Of a DNA stretch of 64,000 bases, positions 1 through 8,657 are shown one piece after another. How positions within the stretch are numbered: position 1 is the stretch's first letter; every line of letters begins with the position of its first letter. Under the pieces are notes generated by a model. The model was not told the DNA's origin and did not search any database. It saw only the letters and a program-made list of their open reading frames with translations. A program made the position numbers and the translations under genes. Source of the stretch: CAYMZZ01 sp044463125 (GTDB taxonomy: Bacteria > Bacteroidota > Bacteroidia > Chitinophagales > Chitinophagaceae); assembly GCA_044463125.1 (NCBI GenBank), contig JBIQMS010000028.1, positions 1 through 64,000 of the forward strand, written 5' to 3'.

Positions 1-2121
1 GGTACCGGGCGGTATATGCCACAGATATTGCCGCGCTGAAGATGGAATATCGCTGGCAATAGGCGTCCAGTTGATGCCATTATCAACAGAATATTCCAGG
101 CTCTGGTTGCCTGTACCCAAACCCTGGCTTTCCCAGGAAATATAGAGCGAGTCGCTATCGCTGAATCGTTCACCGCCAAAGGGGTAAGTAAGGGTATGCC
201 CTGCAGTAATAGTATCGAAAACGACAACATAGGGCTGATTTCCTCCCGCATTGAGTTGGAAACCCGTGATCTCCACGGTGTAGTTACCGGGCATGGGATT
301 TTCAATCAGCACTTGCTCCAAATTATTTACATGATCGGCGCCGCGGGTAGCGGGCTGAGTTACCTGCGTGCCGGTTCCCTGCAACACAAAGGGAAGCACT
401 GTACTGCCATCGGGCCTTCGCACCACAATATCCAGGTCATTAATCAAACTTTGCGATGCGAGGGGTAGCGCTGCCGGATCGTTCCAGTGCAGCATCACTT
501 TCAGGCTGGCTATATTACTTCCTGCGGCAATCGATATGGCATGTGTGGCTACCTGAGCCTGGCTCACTGATCCACTGAAATAGTTTTCATCTTCCAGCAT
601 CTGTATAGACCGCCAAAGATTCATCCAGCCAAATCCGTAGGTATAATCAGGTCCGACATTACCCAGATCGGTGGCGCCATTGCACAAGAGCGCTTTCATC
701 AATGCCGCATCGGGGTTAGCACCGCCATTCTGTTTTTTGTACTGTTCATACAACAGCGCGAGGCCACCAGTTACAGCCGGTGCGGCCATACTGGTGCCAT
801 TGTTGCGATTGTAATTATTACCTGTAACGGTGGAATAAACCCTGGTACCCTGCGCAGCAATCTCCGGCTTTATTCGCCCATCCTTCACCGGCCCCTTGCT
901 GGAGCTGGCCGCCAGTTCACCATATTCCCAGGTATTGCCAACACTGATGGAATTTTTAGCGGATTGAAATCCTCCCAACACATTCCCAAACCCCGGCGTA
1001 TAACCATCGCAAACGAGTGTGCCGCTATTGCCTGCAGCAAAAACGTGCATGAGAAAGCCATACTGGTTTTGCTGCATGTCCACCACGCGTGAATACAGAT
1101 CATACATCCCAAAACTCTCACAATCGTCCACCACGTTTCCATAGGAATTATTCGTCAATACCATACCGTAATCCGATATGTATTGCGGCGTGTATAAAAG
1201 AATATTGGAAAAAATCTGCGCCACAAAATTGGAGGCGGGCGCGTAACCCATGTATCGCTCATCGCGGATACCCGCACCGGTCATGGTACCCATTACGTGC
1301 ACGCCATGTGGTCCGGCAGTAGCATATGAATGATTATAGGCCCGCCGAATAAGATCAATATGCTGAAGTGGAGTGCCGTCATCGCCCACGCCCAATACCA
1401 CCCCTTTCCCACTCAGGTCATAACCTCCTGGCCCATTCGACTGTAATACATTTGCCCGGGCATTAGCGCGGCTTTTATCGTTCAGGGCCTGATCTGGCGC
1501 CGGTGCGGCCTGCACGAACTCTACAAAGGGCAAAGCAGCCAATCGGTTCAACTGATCACGGGATACCTGCAAGCCCAGGATACGATATGCCAGATAGCGT
1601 TCTTCGGAAAGCGAAAATCCAAGTTTGGCCAACTCAGAGCGAATGTCGTCCACAACAAATGAAGCGCTAAAGCTAATCCACACTTCGATCTTTCCCTCAC
1701 CACGCTGCGCATGCGCAGGTAGATTGCTCCGTAACAGGGCTGGCTGTATTTTATGTAGTGGTTCCACGGGAACCAAAGCCCGTATACCCAGTCTTTTTAA
1801 GGTTTCAGCCGTTGGCTCCCCTTTGGTAAATGCCAGCCAGGCGTTACCCGACACGTAATCGCCCAACTCAATCCCCGCGCTACGCAACTGTTGGCGTTGC
1901 GAAATATCCGGAGCCGCAAAAAACTGAACAAAAACCTGGCCCTTACCGGCAAAGCGGGTTAATCCCCTGCTCAGGTCCTTTATTTTATTGGCAGTAATAT
2001 TAGGCGTGGGATCAATAGTACCGGAAATCAATTTGATCCGGTATTTTTCGGGATTTTGTCCGAAAGAATGGAAAATGGTTGCCAGCAGAATGACAAGCAG
2101 CAGGATTGGTTTTTGCTTCAT
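1..2121 (-). CDS. Secreted subtilisin-like serine protease (S8), 3' end outside window
   Basis: The first 707 codons of a subtilase are present; the gene runs off the left edge. A signal peptide (MKQKPILLLV..., about residues 1-22) directs export. The catalytic triad is visible: Asp in GVGDDGT (Asp247/248), His in HGVHVMGT (His272) and Ser in GTSMAAP (Ser444), with the oxyanion Asn in AAGNSGT between His and Ser. The usual HGTHV reads HGVHV here. About 220 residues of prodomain-like sequence precede the Asp. After the catalytic domain come beta-rich segments, including a jelly-roll-like P domain. A T9SS sorting tail may lie beyond the edge, but that is inference. The start is the ATG before the signal peptide, 89 bp downstream of mfd in the same direction. 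Confidence 0.93.
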   Translation of the reverse strand, partial: MKQKPILLLVILLATIFHSFGQNPEKYRIKLISGTIDPTPNITANKIKDLSRGLTRFAGKGQVFVQFFAAPDISQRQQLRSAGIELGDYVSGNAWLAFTKGEPTAETLKRLGIRALVPVEPLHKIQPALLRSNLPAHAQRGEGKIEVWISFSASFVVDDIRSELAKLGFSLSEERYLAYRILGLQVSRDQLNRLAALPFVEFVQAAPAPDQALNDKSRANARANVLQSNGPGGYDLSGKGVVLGVGDDGTPLQHIDLIRRAYNHSYATAGPHGVHVMGTMTGAGIRDERYMGYAPASNFVAQIFSNILLYTPQYISDYGMVLTNNSYGNVVDDCESFGMYDLYSRVVDMQQNQYGFLMHVFAAGNSGTLVCDGYTPGFGNVLGGFQSAKNSISVGNTWEYGELAASSSKGPVKDGRIKPEIAAQGTRVYSTVTGNNYNRNNGTSMAAPAVTGGLALLYEQYKKQNGGANPDAALMKALLCNGATDLGNVGPDYTYGFGWMNLWRSIQMLEDENYFSGSVSQAQVATHAISIAAGSNIASLKVMLHWNDPAALPLASQSLINDLDIVVRRPDGSTVLPFVLQGTGTQVTQPATRGADHVNNLEQVLIENPMPGNYTVEITGFQLNAGGNQPYVVVFDTITAGHTLTYPFGGERFSDSDSLYISWESQGLGTGNQSLEYSVDNGINWTPIASDIPSSARQYLWHIPPGT

Positions 2122-2209
2122 AGTATTGGGCTTGCTGAAATACAATACAATAAACGCAAAAACAGGCGCTTTCCGTTTGTTTCCGTGGTATTTTTTAGTC
2201 AAAAATTGT

Positions 2210-5200
2210 TCAGGATTCCGCCGCTATAGGGGTAAAACAGTAGTTGTGCAGGGCCTGCAGGAACTGATGGAGCGACTCCATGGTTTTAACAGGTTGAATC
2301 ACAAGTAGAAACAGCTTGCCGGTCTGCTTTAGTCGGGCTTTATTGGTTTCCGTTTGCACAAAGCCCAGTATCCGGTTGAATAGCTCCGATTCGAAATAAG
2401 GGGAATCAGGACGATTGATGAAGAAGCAGCGAACGATATCTTCTTTCAGCGACATTTTTTCAAAGCCCAGTTCCACGGCCAGCTTCCGGCAGCGAACGGT
2501 GGTAAACAATGCTTCCACCTGCGCCGGGAGAGGACCAAAGCGATCGGTCATTTCATCACGCAGCGCCAATAACTCTTCTTCGCTTTCGCTATTATCGAGC
2601 CGTTGGTAAAGACTCAGTCTTTCGGTAATGCTTTCCACGTATTCGTCTGGGATCAGGATTTCGAGATCGGTATCAATGGTACAATCCTGCACAAAGTCGT
2701 CCTGTTTCTGAATTTCTTCGCGAAAAAGTTCCCTGAATTCGGTTCGTTTCAGTTCGCGGATGGCTTCGTCCAGTATCTTCTGATACATTTCAAAACCTAT
2801 CTCCGCCATAAAGCCACTTTGTTCGCCTCCGAGCAAATTGCCCGCCCCGCGAATATCCAAATCGCGCATGGCTATCTGAAAGCCGCTTCCCAATTCACTA
2901 TGCTGTTCCAGCGTTTGGAGGCGCTTACGCGAATCGGCCGGCAATGTGCTCATGGGTGGTGCCAGCAGATAACAAAATGCCTTCTTGTTGCTGCGGCCTA
3001 CCCTTCCCCGCAACTGGTGAAGGTCGCTAAGCCCAAACTGATGGGCATTGTTGACAATAATGGTATTGACGTTCGGAATATCCACCCCGCTTTCCACAAT
3101 ATTGGTACATACCAAAACATCGTAGCGGCGGTCAATAAAATCCAAAATCTTTTCTTCCAGCTCATGTCCTTCCATTTGACCATGCGCATAACCGATGCTC
3201 AGGTCAGGACAAAGTCCCTGCAGAATGGCCGCCATTTCGGCAAGGCCACTAATACGGTTATAGATAAAAAATACCTGGCCACCCCTTTCCGTTTCAAAAT
3301 AAATGGCATCGCGAATAAAATCCTCATTATACACCTGTACTTCGGTTTGAATAGGCTGCCGGTTGGGTGGCGGCGTATTCATGATGCTGAGATCACGCGC
3401 TCCCATCAAACTAAACTGCAGGGTTCGGGGTATGGGTGTTGCCGTTAGCGTAAGACAATCCACCGTGGTGCGCAGGGTCTTGATCTTTTCTTTATGCGCC
3501 ACTCCGAATTTCTGCTCTTCATCCACGATCAGCAAACCCAGGTCTTTAAACTTCACATCTTTTCCCAGCAATCCATGGGTGCCTACCAGTATATCTATTT
3601 TTCCTTCTTCCAGTTTTTTCAGCGTTTCCTTTTTCTGTTTGGCCGATTTAAAGCGGTTGATATAATCCACCGTAACGGGAAAATCGCGCAATCGCTCGCT
3701 AAAGGTTTTGAAGTGTTGAAAGGCAAGTATCGTTGTTGGCACCAACACCGCAGCCTGCTTGCCGTCCACGCAGGTTTTGAAAGCTGCGCGAATAGCCACT
3801 TCCGTTTTTCCGAAACCTACATCGCCACATACCAGCCTGTCCATGGGTGAAGGCGATTCCATATCCTTCTTCACATCGGCTGTAGCTTTGCTCTGGTCGG
3901 GGGTGTCCTCATAAATAAAGGAAGCCTCCAACTCAGTTTGCATATAGTTGTCGGGCGTATGGGCAAAACCCTGTTGCGCCTTGCGTGCGGCATAGAGTTT
4001 GATCAGGTCGAAAGCGATCTCCTTTACACGGGTCTTGGTCTTTTCCTTGAGTTTATTCCAAACATCACTACCCAGTTTATTGATCTTGGGAACGGATCCT
4101 TCCTTGCCGGTGTATTTGGCAATCTTGTGCAGTGAGTTGATGTTGACGTAAAGAATATCACTGTCTTTGTAGATGATGCGAACCGCTTCCTGCAATTTCC
4201 CATTCACTTCCATCTTCTCCAGTCCGCTATACACACCCACGCCGTGATCAATATGCGTTACATAATCGCCGGGCTGTAGTTCCCGAAGCGTGCGCAGCGT
4301 AAGGGCTTTGTTCTTGTTGTAGGCCTGCTTTACCCGGTATTTATGATAGCGTTGAAATACCTGGTGATCGGTATAGCATACAATCTTCAGGTCTTCATCT
4401 ACAAAACCTTCGTGTATGGAAACGGTGATGGGTTCAAAAACCAGCTCCGCTTTCAGGTCATCAAAAATGGTTTGCAGCCTTTCCAGTTGTTTGGGATTGT
4501 CCGCAAACAAAAACAGGTTAAACCCTTTGGCCACCCAGCTTTTGAGATCACGTATCAGCATCTCAAACTGGCGGTTGAAGGCCGGCTGCGACTGGGTATG
4601 AAAATCCAGCTCAATGCCGGCAGCGGCACCTGAAGGCAGCTCGGCTCCATGCCCCCATACCAGCAGGTGCCGGCTTTTCATGGCCTCGCCCAGCGCGTCG
4701 GGGCGAATAAAATCATCCAGGGTCAGATTTATTCGCTGAAACTTGTCTTCTTCCTCAGCCACAGATGCCCTGGAAGATTGAACCGGCTTTGCATCCTGCA
4801 GGTTCTTGCTGATGGCCATGAAGGCTTCTACTTCCTCAAGCGTATCCTGGAGTTTTTCACGCAGAAATTGTGGGTCCTGAATCCATAGAACGGTATTCTC
4901 CGGCAGAAAGTCGAAAAGGGAAATACGTTGCCCTTCTCCCAGTTGTGCATCCACATTGGGAATAATGGTAACCTGGATCAGCTTGCGCTCACTCAACTGT
5001 GTTTCAGGATCTACGATCCGGATGGAATCCACCTCGTTGCCAAAAAGCTCAATCCGATACGGCTTTTCGTTACCGAAAGAATATATATCCAGAATACCAC
5101 CACGGATGGCAAACTGGCCAGGCTCATATACAAAATCGGTTCGCTCAAATCCATAATCGGCCAGCTTCAGCAGCATGGCCCCCAGGTCGATGCTGTCGCC

Positions 5201-5650
5201 GGTTTTAATTTGAATTACCTGCGATGCGATCCGGTCGGGCATCACCACTTTCTCCAACAATGCTTCCGGGTAAGTAACCAGCACCTTCCTGTTGCCGCCG
5301 GCGGCAACACGGGTCAACGCTTCCGTGCGCAACATAACGTGCGAGGAATGCAGAAGCCGGAAATTTTTGCGGTTACGAAAAGAGGAAGGAAAATAAAAAA
5401 TATCCAGCCCTCCGGTAATATTCTCAATTGAATTATGAAAATAGGCCGCTTCTTCCGCATCGTTGAGCACGATGAGGTGATTGAGCTGGCTATTCGAATC
5501 ATGGGTAAGGGCTGCGGAAAAAACAAAGGCGCTGCTGCTACCCTGTAATCCCGGAAGAAGAATTTGTTGCGGCTGGGCAAAAGAAAGCCTGTCCGCTATT
5601 TGAAATAAGCGGGGGTTCTGTTGATAAAGCTGCAACAAATCCTGAATCAT
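2210..5650 (-). CDS. mfd: Transcription-repair coupling factor Mfd
   Basis: 1146 residues, normal length for Mfd, the ATP-dependent translocase that pushes stalled RNA polymerase off DNA lesions and recruits UvrA. Visible in order: a UvrB-like N-terminal region (about 1-330), the CarD-like polymerase-interaction domain (GDYVTHIDHGVGVYSG, about 460-480), helicase Walker A GDVGFGKTEVA (about 608-618), Walker B DEEQKFG, motif III LTATPIPRTL, motif VI QLRGRVGR and a C-terminal TRCF domain. I chose the ATG at 5650. A TTG five codons upstream is in frame but lies inside a TATCTTTG promoter box, so it would not be in the transcript. The subtilase gene follows on the same strand. Confidence 0.97.
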   Translation of the reverse strand: MIQDLLQLYQQNPRLFQIADRLSFAQPQQILLPGLQGSSSAFVFSAALTHDSNSQLNHLIVLNDAEEAAYFHNSIENITGGLDIFYFPSSFRNRKNFRLLHSSHVMLRTEALTRVAAGGNRKVLVTYPEALLEKVVMPDRIASQVIQIKTGDSIDLGAMLLKLADYGFERTDFVYEPGQFAIRGGILDIYSFGNEKPYRIELFGNEVDSIRIVDPETQLSERKLIQVTIIPNVDAQLGEGQRISLFDFLPENTVLWIQDPQFLREKLQDTLEEVEAFMAISKNLQDAKPVQSSRASVAEEEDKFQRINLTLDDFIRPDALGEAMKSRHLLVWGHGAELPSGAAAGIELDFHTQSQPAFNRQFEMLIRDLKSWVAKGFNLFLFADNPKQLERLQTIFDDLKAELVFEPITVSIHEGFVDEDLKIVCYTDHQVFQRYHKYRVKQAYNKNKALTLRTLRELQPGDYVTHIDHGVGVYSGLEKMEVNGKLQEAVRIIYKDSDILYVNINSLHKIAKYTGKEGSVPKINKLGSDVWNKLKEKTKTRVKEIAFDLIKLYAARKAQQGFAHTPDNYMQTELEASFIYEDTPDQSKATADVKKDMESPSPMDRLVCGDVGFGKTEVAIRAAFKTCVDGKQAAVLVPTTILAFQHFKTFSERLRDFPVTVDYINRFKSAKQKKETLKKLEEGKIDILVGTHGLLGKDVKFKDLGLLIVDEEQKFGVAHKEKIKTLRTTVDCLTLTATPIPRTLQFSLMGARDLSIMNTPPPNRQPIQTEVQVYNEDFIRDAIYFETERGGQVFFIYNRISGLAEMAAILQGLCPDLSIGYAHGQMEGHELEEKILDFIDRRYDVLVCTNIVESGVDIPNVNTIIVNNAHQFGLSDLHQLRGRVGRSNKKAFCYLLAPPMSTLPADSRKRLQTLEQHSELGSGFQIAMRDLDIRGAGNLLGGEQSGFMAEIGFEMYQKILDEAIRELKRTEFRELFREEIQKQDDFVQDCTIDTDLEILIPDEYVESITERLSLYQRLDNSESEEELLALRDEMTDRFGPLPAQVEALFTTVRCRKLAVELGFEKMSLKEDIVRCFFINRPDSPYFESELFNRILGFVQTETNKARLKQTGKLFLLVIQPVKTMESLHQFLQALHNYCFTPIAAES

Positions 5651-5662
5651 AATTCCGCGCCG

Positions 5663-5670
5663 CAAAGATA
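5663..5670 (-). promoter_or_regulatory. Probable mfd promoter, Bacteroidota -7 box TATCTTTG
   Basis: On the minus strand the sequence reads TATCTTTG, an exact match to the Bacteroidota -7 consensus TAnnTTTG. Transcription would start about 6-7 nt downstream, giving a leader of only a few bases before the mfd ATG at 5650. I see no clear -33 TTTG box. Confidence 0.6.
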
Positions 5671-5706
5671 AGAAGAATCCGCATGTTCACCCTGCGTTCT
5701 TCCTGC

Positions 5707-6018
5707 CTATTGTTCCAGCGCAATCTCACCCAGATCATGGGTTTCGCCTTCGGCCACATTCACGTTCTCCATCGTCCAGTCTTTATAAGGGTCTTTGGCA
5801 TCAATCACTACTTTGTAATTACCCGGCTTCACCGAGAGGGCAAAACCGCCAGCTACAAGAGAAGTTTTCACTGTATCCTGCCCACTAATGGCCCACACCA
5901 TTTCCACCGCATCCTGTGGCGTTACTTTACCAATAATATTGGTTTGTGAGGATTGAAGTGCAAACCAGCCGGTACAAAGTGCCAATACCAGTCCGGCCGA
6001 AAAGAATTTCCTTTTCAT
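5707..6018 (-). CDS. Small exported protein with a carboxypeptidase-regulatory-like fold
   Basis: 103 residues. The N-terminus MKRKFFSAGLVLALCTGW is a signal peptide. The rest (GKVTPQDAVEMVW..., ending LGEIALEQ) has the alternating pattern of a short Ig-like beta sandwich; the stretch SVKPGNYKVVIDAKDPY followed by GETHDLGEI is typical of carboxypeptidase regulatory-like domains of secreted Bacteroidota proteins. The start at 6018 is chosen because it opens the signal peptide; an in-frame ATG 28 codons upstream would bury it. It is divergent from the FNR gene. No catalytic residues are recognisable; function unknown. Confidence 0.8.
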   Translation of the reverse strand: MKRKFFSAGLVLALCTGWFALQSSQTNIIGKVTPQDAVEMVWAISGQDTVKTSLVAGGFALSVKPGNYKVVIDAKDPYKDWTMENVNVAEGETHDLGEIALEQ

Positions 6019-6163
6019 AATAAAAGTTTTTGGGTTAACAATCTTTTGCTGGTGGCTGATGATATCGGGAAAGCAATGGAAATATTCCAAGTACTGTGCC
6101 AATGGTTTTTTTATGTGGAAAACTCAGCTTACATTAGATACAGGTATCCGTGAAGCTGGGAAA

Positions 6164-6194
6164 GAGCAGCAAAAAATAAATCCTTTGTCTGCTC
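6164..6194. promoter_or_regulatory. Hairpin in the divergent gap upstream of the FNR gene
   Basis: GAGCAG at 6164-6169 plus CAAA at 6170-6173 pair with TTTG at 6184-6187 and CTGCTC at 6189-6194: ten pairs with one bulged T and a 10-nt AT-rich loop. It lies 32 bp before the FNR start and 146 bp from the divergent small gene. It could be an operator or a transcript hairpin. There is no clean T-tract on the plus strand, so it is not an obvious terminator. Confidence 0.3.
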
Positions 6195-6225
6195 CTGATT
6201 CAATCATCAATAATCAAACCTAGTT

Positions 6226-6999
6226 ATGGCTGTTCAACCCTGGCGTACCGGAAAAGTTATTCGCATAGAGCAGGAAACTCCCAGCACCCGCAGGTACTGG
6301 ATACAGGTGCCGGAGCTGGAAAGTTTCGACTTTCAACCCGGCCAGTTTGTTACCCTCGATTTACCCATACACGAAAAACCCAACAAACGCTGGCGCAGCT
6401 ACTCTATCGCCAGTTGGCCCGATGGCACCAATGTTTTTGAACTGGTAATTGTGTTGCTGGAAGGGGGAGTGGGTACCACATGGTTATTCAACAATGTGGA
6501 AATTGGTACCGAATTGATTTATCGCGGCCCACAGGGTGTATTTACGCTTCCCGATCCTATCGATCGCGATATTTATATGATTTGTACCGGAACGGGAGTA
6601 GCGCCCTTCCGCAGTATGGCTCACCATATCCTGCGCAACAATATCCCGCATAAAAAGGTTTATCTCATATTCGGTTGTCGCAAATTTGGCGATGCACTCT
6701 ATGCGCCGGAGTTGAAGGAACTGACAAGACAGGTGCCCAGTTTTCAATACATCACCACTTATTCGCGCGAAGAGCCGGGTAACTACGACCACCTCGTAAG
6801 AATTGGCTATGTACACCAGGTGTATGAAGAGCTTTGCCAAAGCCAAATGATCCCCGATCCCGAAAATCCCGGACAACAACTGGTTAAGCCCGCCTACTTT
6901 TTTCTCTGCGGATGGAAAATGATGATTGACGAAGCCAAACAAAGGATTCAGGCATTGGGCTATGACCGAAAATCAATACACCAGGAGCTGTATGGGTGA
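6226..6999 (+). CDS. Ferredoxin--NADP reductase, FNR family
   Basis: 257 residues, cytosolic flavoprotein that passes electrons between NADPH and ferredoxin or flavodoxin. The FAD-binding motif RSYSIAS is at 57-63 and the NADP-binding motif GTGVAPFRS at 122-130. A C-terminal FFLCGWKMM element precedes the final ELYG, where family members contact flavin and nucleotide. Length matches the bacterial subfamily without a fused ferredoxin domain. The stop TGA is the first TGA of a run that becomes the RCGTGAG repeat array, and ysxC follows after that array. The physiological partner cannot be read from context. Confidence 0.92.
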   Translation: MAVQPWRTGKVIRIEQETPSTRRYWIQVPELESFDFQPGQFVTLDLPIHEKPNKRWRSYSIASWPDGTNVFELVIVLLEGGVGTTWLFNNVEIGTELIYRGPQGVFTLPDPIDRDIYMICTGTGVAPFRSMAHHILRNNIPHKKVYLIFGCRKFGDALYAPELKELTRQVPSFQYITTYSREEPGNYDHLVRIGYVHQVYEELCQSQMIPDPENPGQQLVKPAYFFLCGWKMMIDEAKQRIQALGYDRKSIHQELYG

Positions 7000-7002
7000 G
7001 AG

Positions 7003-7166
7003 ACGTGAGGCGTGAGGCGTGAGACGTGAGGCGTGAGGCGTGAGGCGTGAGGCGTGAGACGTGAGGCGTGAGGCGTGAGTGGGTTTAAAGTTTAGGGTTT
7101 AAGGTTTAAACTCTAAACCTTAAACCCTAAACCGATTCACGCCTCACGTCTCACGATTCACGTATC
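7003..7166. repeat. Mirror-image heptad element between the FNR gene and ysxC
   Basis: Eleven tandem 7-nt units RCGTGAG (7003-7079) are followed by TTTAAAG, TTTAGGG, TTTAAGG and TTTAAAC words (7084-7111). The same words then run reversed: TCTAAAC, CTTAAAC, CCTAAAC (7112-7132) and ACGCCTC, ACGTCTC, ACGATTC, ACGTATC (7139-7166). The core forms a perfect 18-bp stem, 7091-7108 with 7114-7131, around loop AACTC. The array starts 3 bp after the FNR stop. Its last word ACGTATC overlaps a promoter-like TATCTTGC, and the ysxC ATG is at 7175. Confidence 0.95.
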
Positions 7167-7174
7167 TTGCGCTT

Positions 7175-7783
7175 ATGGAAATCATACAGGCCAATTATTT
7201 AATCAGCAGCGCCAATTATGAGCAATGTCCTGCGGGTGACCGGTCCGAATTTGCTTTTATCGGCCGAAGTAATGTGGGCAAGTCGTCGCTGATTAATATG
7301 CTTTGCAACAAGAAGAACCTGGCCAAAACATCGGCCACGCCAGGCAAAACACAACTCATCAATCATTTCGATATTCTCTCCAACGACAAGAAGAAATGGT
7401 ACCTGGTGGATCTGCCGGGTTATGGCTATGCCAAAATTTCGCAACGCGACAGAAACCGTTGGGAGGAAATGATACACCATTATCTCCGCAAAAGGGAAAA
7501 CCTGAAGTGCGTGTTTGTGTTGATCGACAGCCGCCACGAACCGCAGGCCATTGATCTCGAATTCATCCGCAATCTGGCTAAATGGTCCGTGCCATTCGCC
7601 CTGATATTTACCAAATCCGACAAGAATAAGCCCGGCGCCACCCGGCGGCATGTGCAGCAATTTATCGACAAGCTGCTGGAGGAATGGGAAGAATCGCCCC
7701 CGTTTTTTGTAACCAGTGCTGAAACGAAAGAAGGGAGAGGATTGGTGTTGGGATTTTTGGAAGAAATGTTACGTAGTACGTAG
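7175..7783 (+). CDS. ysxC: Ribosome biogenesis GTP-binding protein YsxC/EngB
   Basis: 202 residues, normal length. This essential GTPase takes part in large-subunit ribosome assembly. G1 GRSNVGKSS is at 30-38, with the conserved TSATPGKTQ switch region at 52-60, G3 DLPGYGYAK at 79-87, G4 TKSDK at 146-150 and G5 TSAE at 180-183. The start matches the family N-terminus. The last codons (CGT AGT ACG TAG) are themselves units of the ACGTAGT repeat that begins at 7771, so the C-terminal Arg-Ser-Thr and the stop are supplied by the repeat. Confidence 0.96.
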   Translation: MEIIQANYLISSANYEQCPAGDRSEFAFIGRSNVGKSSLINMLCNKKNLAKTSATPGKTQLINHFDILSNDKKKWYLVDLPGYGYAKISQRDRNRWEEMIHHYLRKRENLKCVFVLIDSRHEPQAIDLEFIRNLAKWSVPFALIFTKSDKNKPGATRRHVQQFIDKLLEEWEESPPFFVTSAETKEGRGLVLGFLEEMLRST

Positions 7784-7971
7784 TACGTATTACGTTGTAC
7801 GTTTTACGTTGAGTTTAGGGTTTAGGATTTAAAGTTTAGGGTTTAATACGAAGGGACTGCCTTAAAGTAAGAAAAAAGATAAATCAGATCCTCTTTCCTT
7901 TTCAAAACCTTAAACTTTAAACCCTAAACTCTAAACCCAAAAACGTACTACGTACTACGTAATATGTAAAA
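7771..7971. repeat. Mirror-image heptad element overlapping the 3' end of ysxC
   Basis: Left arm: ACGTAGT, ACGTAGT, ACGTATT, ACGTTGT, ACGTTTT, ACGTTGA (7771-7812), then GTTTAGG-type words to about 7846. The spacer is about 60 bp. The right arm is the reverse: CTTAAAC, TTTAAAC, CCTAAAC, TCTAAAC words (about 7907-7938), then ACGTACT, ACGTACT, ACGTAAT (about 7943-7971). The outer word family is on the gene sides and the inner family in the middle, the same layout as at 7003-7166 but with a different outer family. Confidence 0.93.
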
Positions 7972-8003
7972 CTTTTCCATTAGCTTCGCGGCAAGCCAGC
8001 CGC

Positions 8004-8186
8004 ATGGGAACAGCAAAAATTCAGTACCGCCTCATTGCCATTTTATTTGTCGCGACAAACCTGCTCTACTATTTCGCGCAGCGTGACACGCGGGTGTTGT
8101 CGGAAAAGCCCCTGCCTGTGCAGCAACAGGCGCCTGTAAGCGCCATTGCCGACACCCTCCTGCACCACGCTGCCGGCAGCCAGTAA
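8004..8186 (+). CDS. Possible small membrane protein, unrecognised
   Basis: 60 residues starting MGTAKIQYRLIAILF. A single hydrophobic segment at about residues 9-24 (LIAILFVATNLLYYFA) would be a membrane anchor, followed by a short polar tail. No family is recognised. In favour: the segment looks like a real transmembrane helix, and a weak terminator-like hairpin lies 35 bp downstream. Against: it is short and no homology is apparent. It lies between the heptad element after ysxC and another small membrane gene. Confidence 0.35.
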   Translation: MGTAKIQYRLIAILFVATNLLYYFAQRDTRVLSEKPLPVQQQAPVSAIADTLLHHAAGSQ

Positions 8187-8220
8187 GAGGCAAATACCCT
8201 CCACAAGGTATTCCATGACC

Positions 8221-8240
8221 AGCCGGGGTCGGCTATTTTT
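8221..8240 (+). terminator. Weak intrinsic terminator-like hairpin
   Basis: AGCCG (8221-8225) and CGGCT (8230-8234) form a 5-bp stem around GGGT, followed by ATTTTT. It is short and GC-rich, a plausible terminator for the 60-residue frame upstream, and lies 11 bp before the next ATG. Confidence 0.35.
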
Positions 8241-8251
8241 CCCAAAAAAAG

Positions 8252-8563
8252 ATGTACAGAATATTGTTAGCTTTCTTCCTGATTTGTTCAGCCCCCGTGG
8301 GCATGCAGGCACAGGACACCACAAACCCTGTTCAACCCGACAGCCTTGTCGTTAACAATAACCTCGCAGACAGCATTAGAAAGGAAAAGGAACGCGCCGC
8401 CCTGCATAATGACCTCAACAACTTTATGCAGGATTACAAGAAAAAGAATGATAAAGCAAAACGAAACGCATTGCTGCGGATTGGATTTGGCGTACTTATG
8501 CTTGCCGTATTGGTGCTGAGCATCCTACGCAGGAGAAAAGCCAAAGCTGGTCAGGGAAAATAG
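8252..8563 (+). CDS. Small exported protein with C-terminal membrane helix, unrecognised
   Basis: 103 residues. A signal peptide (MYRILLAFFLICSAPVGMQAQ) is followed by a polar region rich in Asp, Asn and Lys (about 22-72) with helical character, including KEKERAALHNDLNNF, then a hydrophobic segment (LLRIGFGVLMLAVLVLSIL, about 73-91) and a basic tail RRRKAKAG. The order signal peptide, periplasmic stretch, membrane helix and basic end suggests a bitopic inner-membrane protein. No function is inferred. It converges with the DUF458 gene. Confidence 0.65.
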   Translation: MYRILLAFFLICSAPVGMQAQDTTNPVQPDSLVVNNNLADSIRKEKERAALHNDLNNFMQDYKKKNDKAKRNALLRIGFGVLMLAVLVLSILRRRKAKAGQGK

Positions 8564-8657
8564 AGAAGTGTTGGGAAAATATGGCGGAAAAACAGCCCTG
8601 ACCCATGCGGATGATCGCACGGATCCGGTGCCTTGTTTGCGGGCCGCACTGGCCCGA

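Noticed and set aside
2603..3448. 281-codon plus-strand reading frame
   Set aside because: It is antisense to mfd, has no homology-like domain pattern and arises from codon bias in the mfd frame.
7003..7079. CRISPR-like array
   Set aside because: The 7-nt units are contiguous and have no unique spacers of 25-45 nt; no cas genes are near.
7084..7132. Telomere or linear-chromosome end
   Set aside because: The TTTAGGG words lie between two active genes with normal sequence on both sides, and recur internally at several places.
8637..8656. Intrinsic terminator after the DUF458 gene
   Set aside because: CGGGCC and GGCCCG form a stem, but there is no T-tract after it on either strand.
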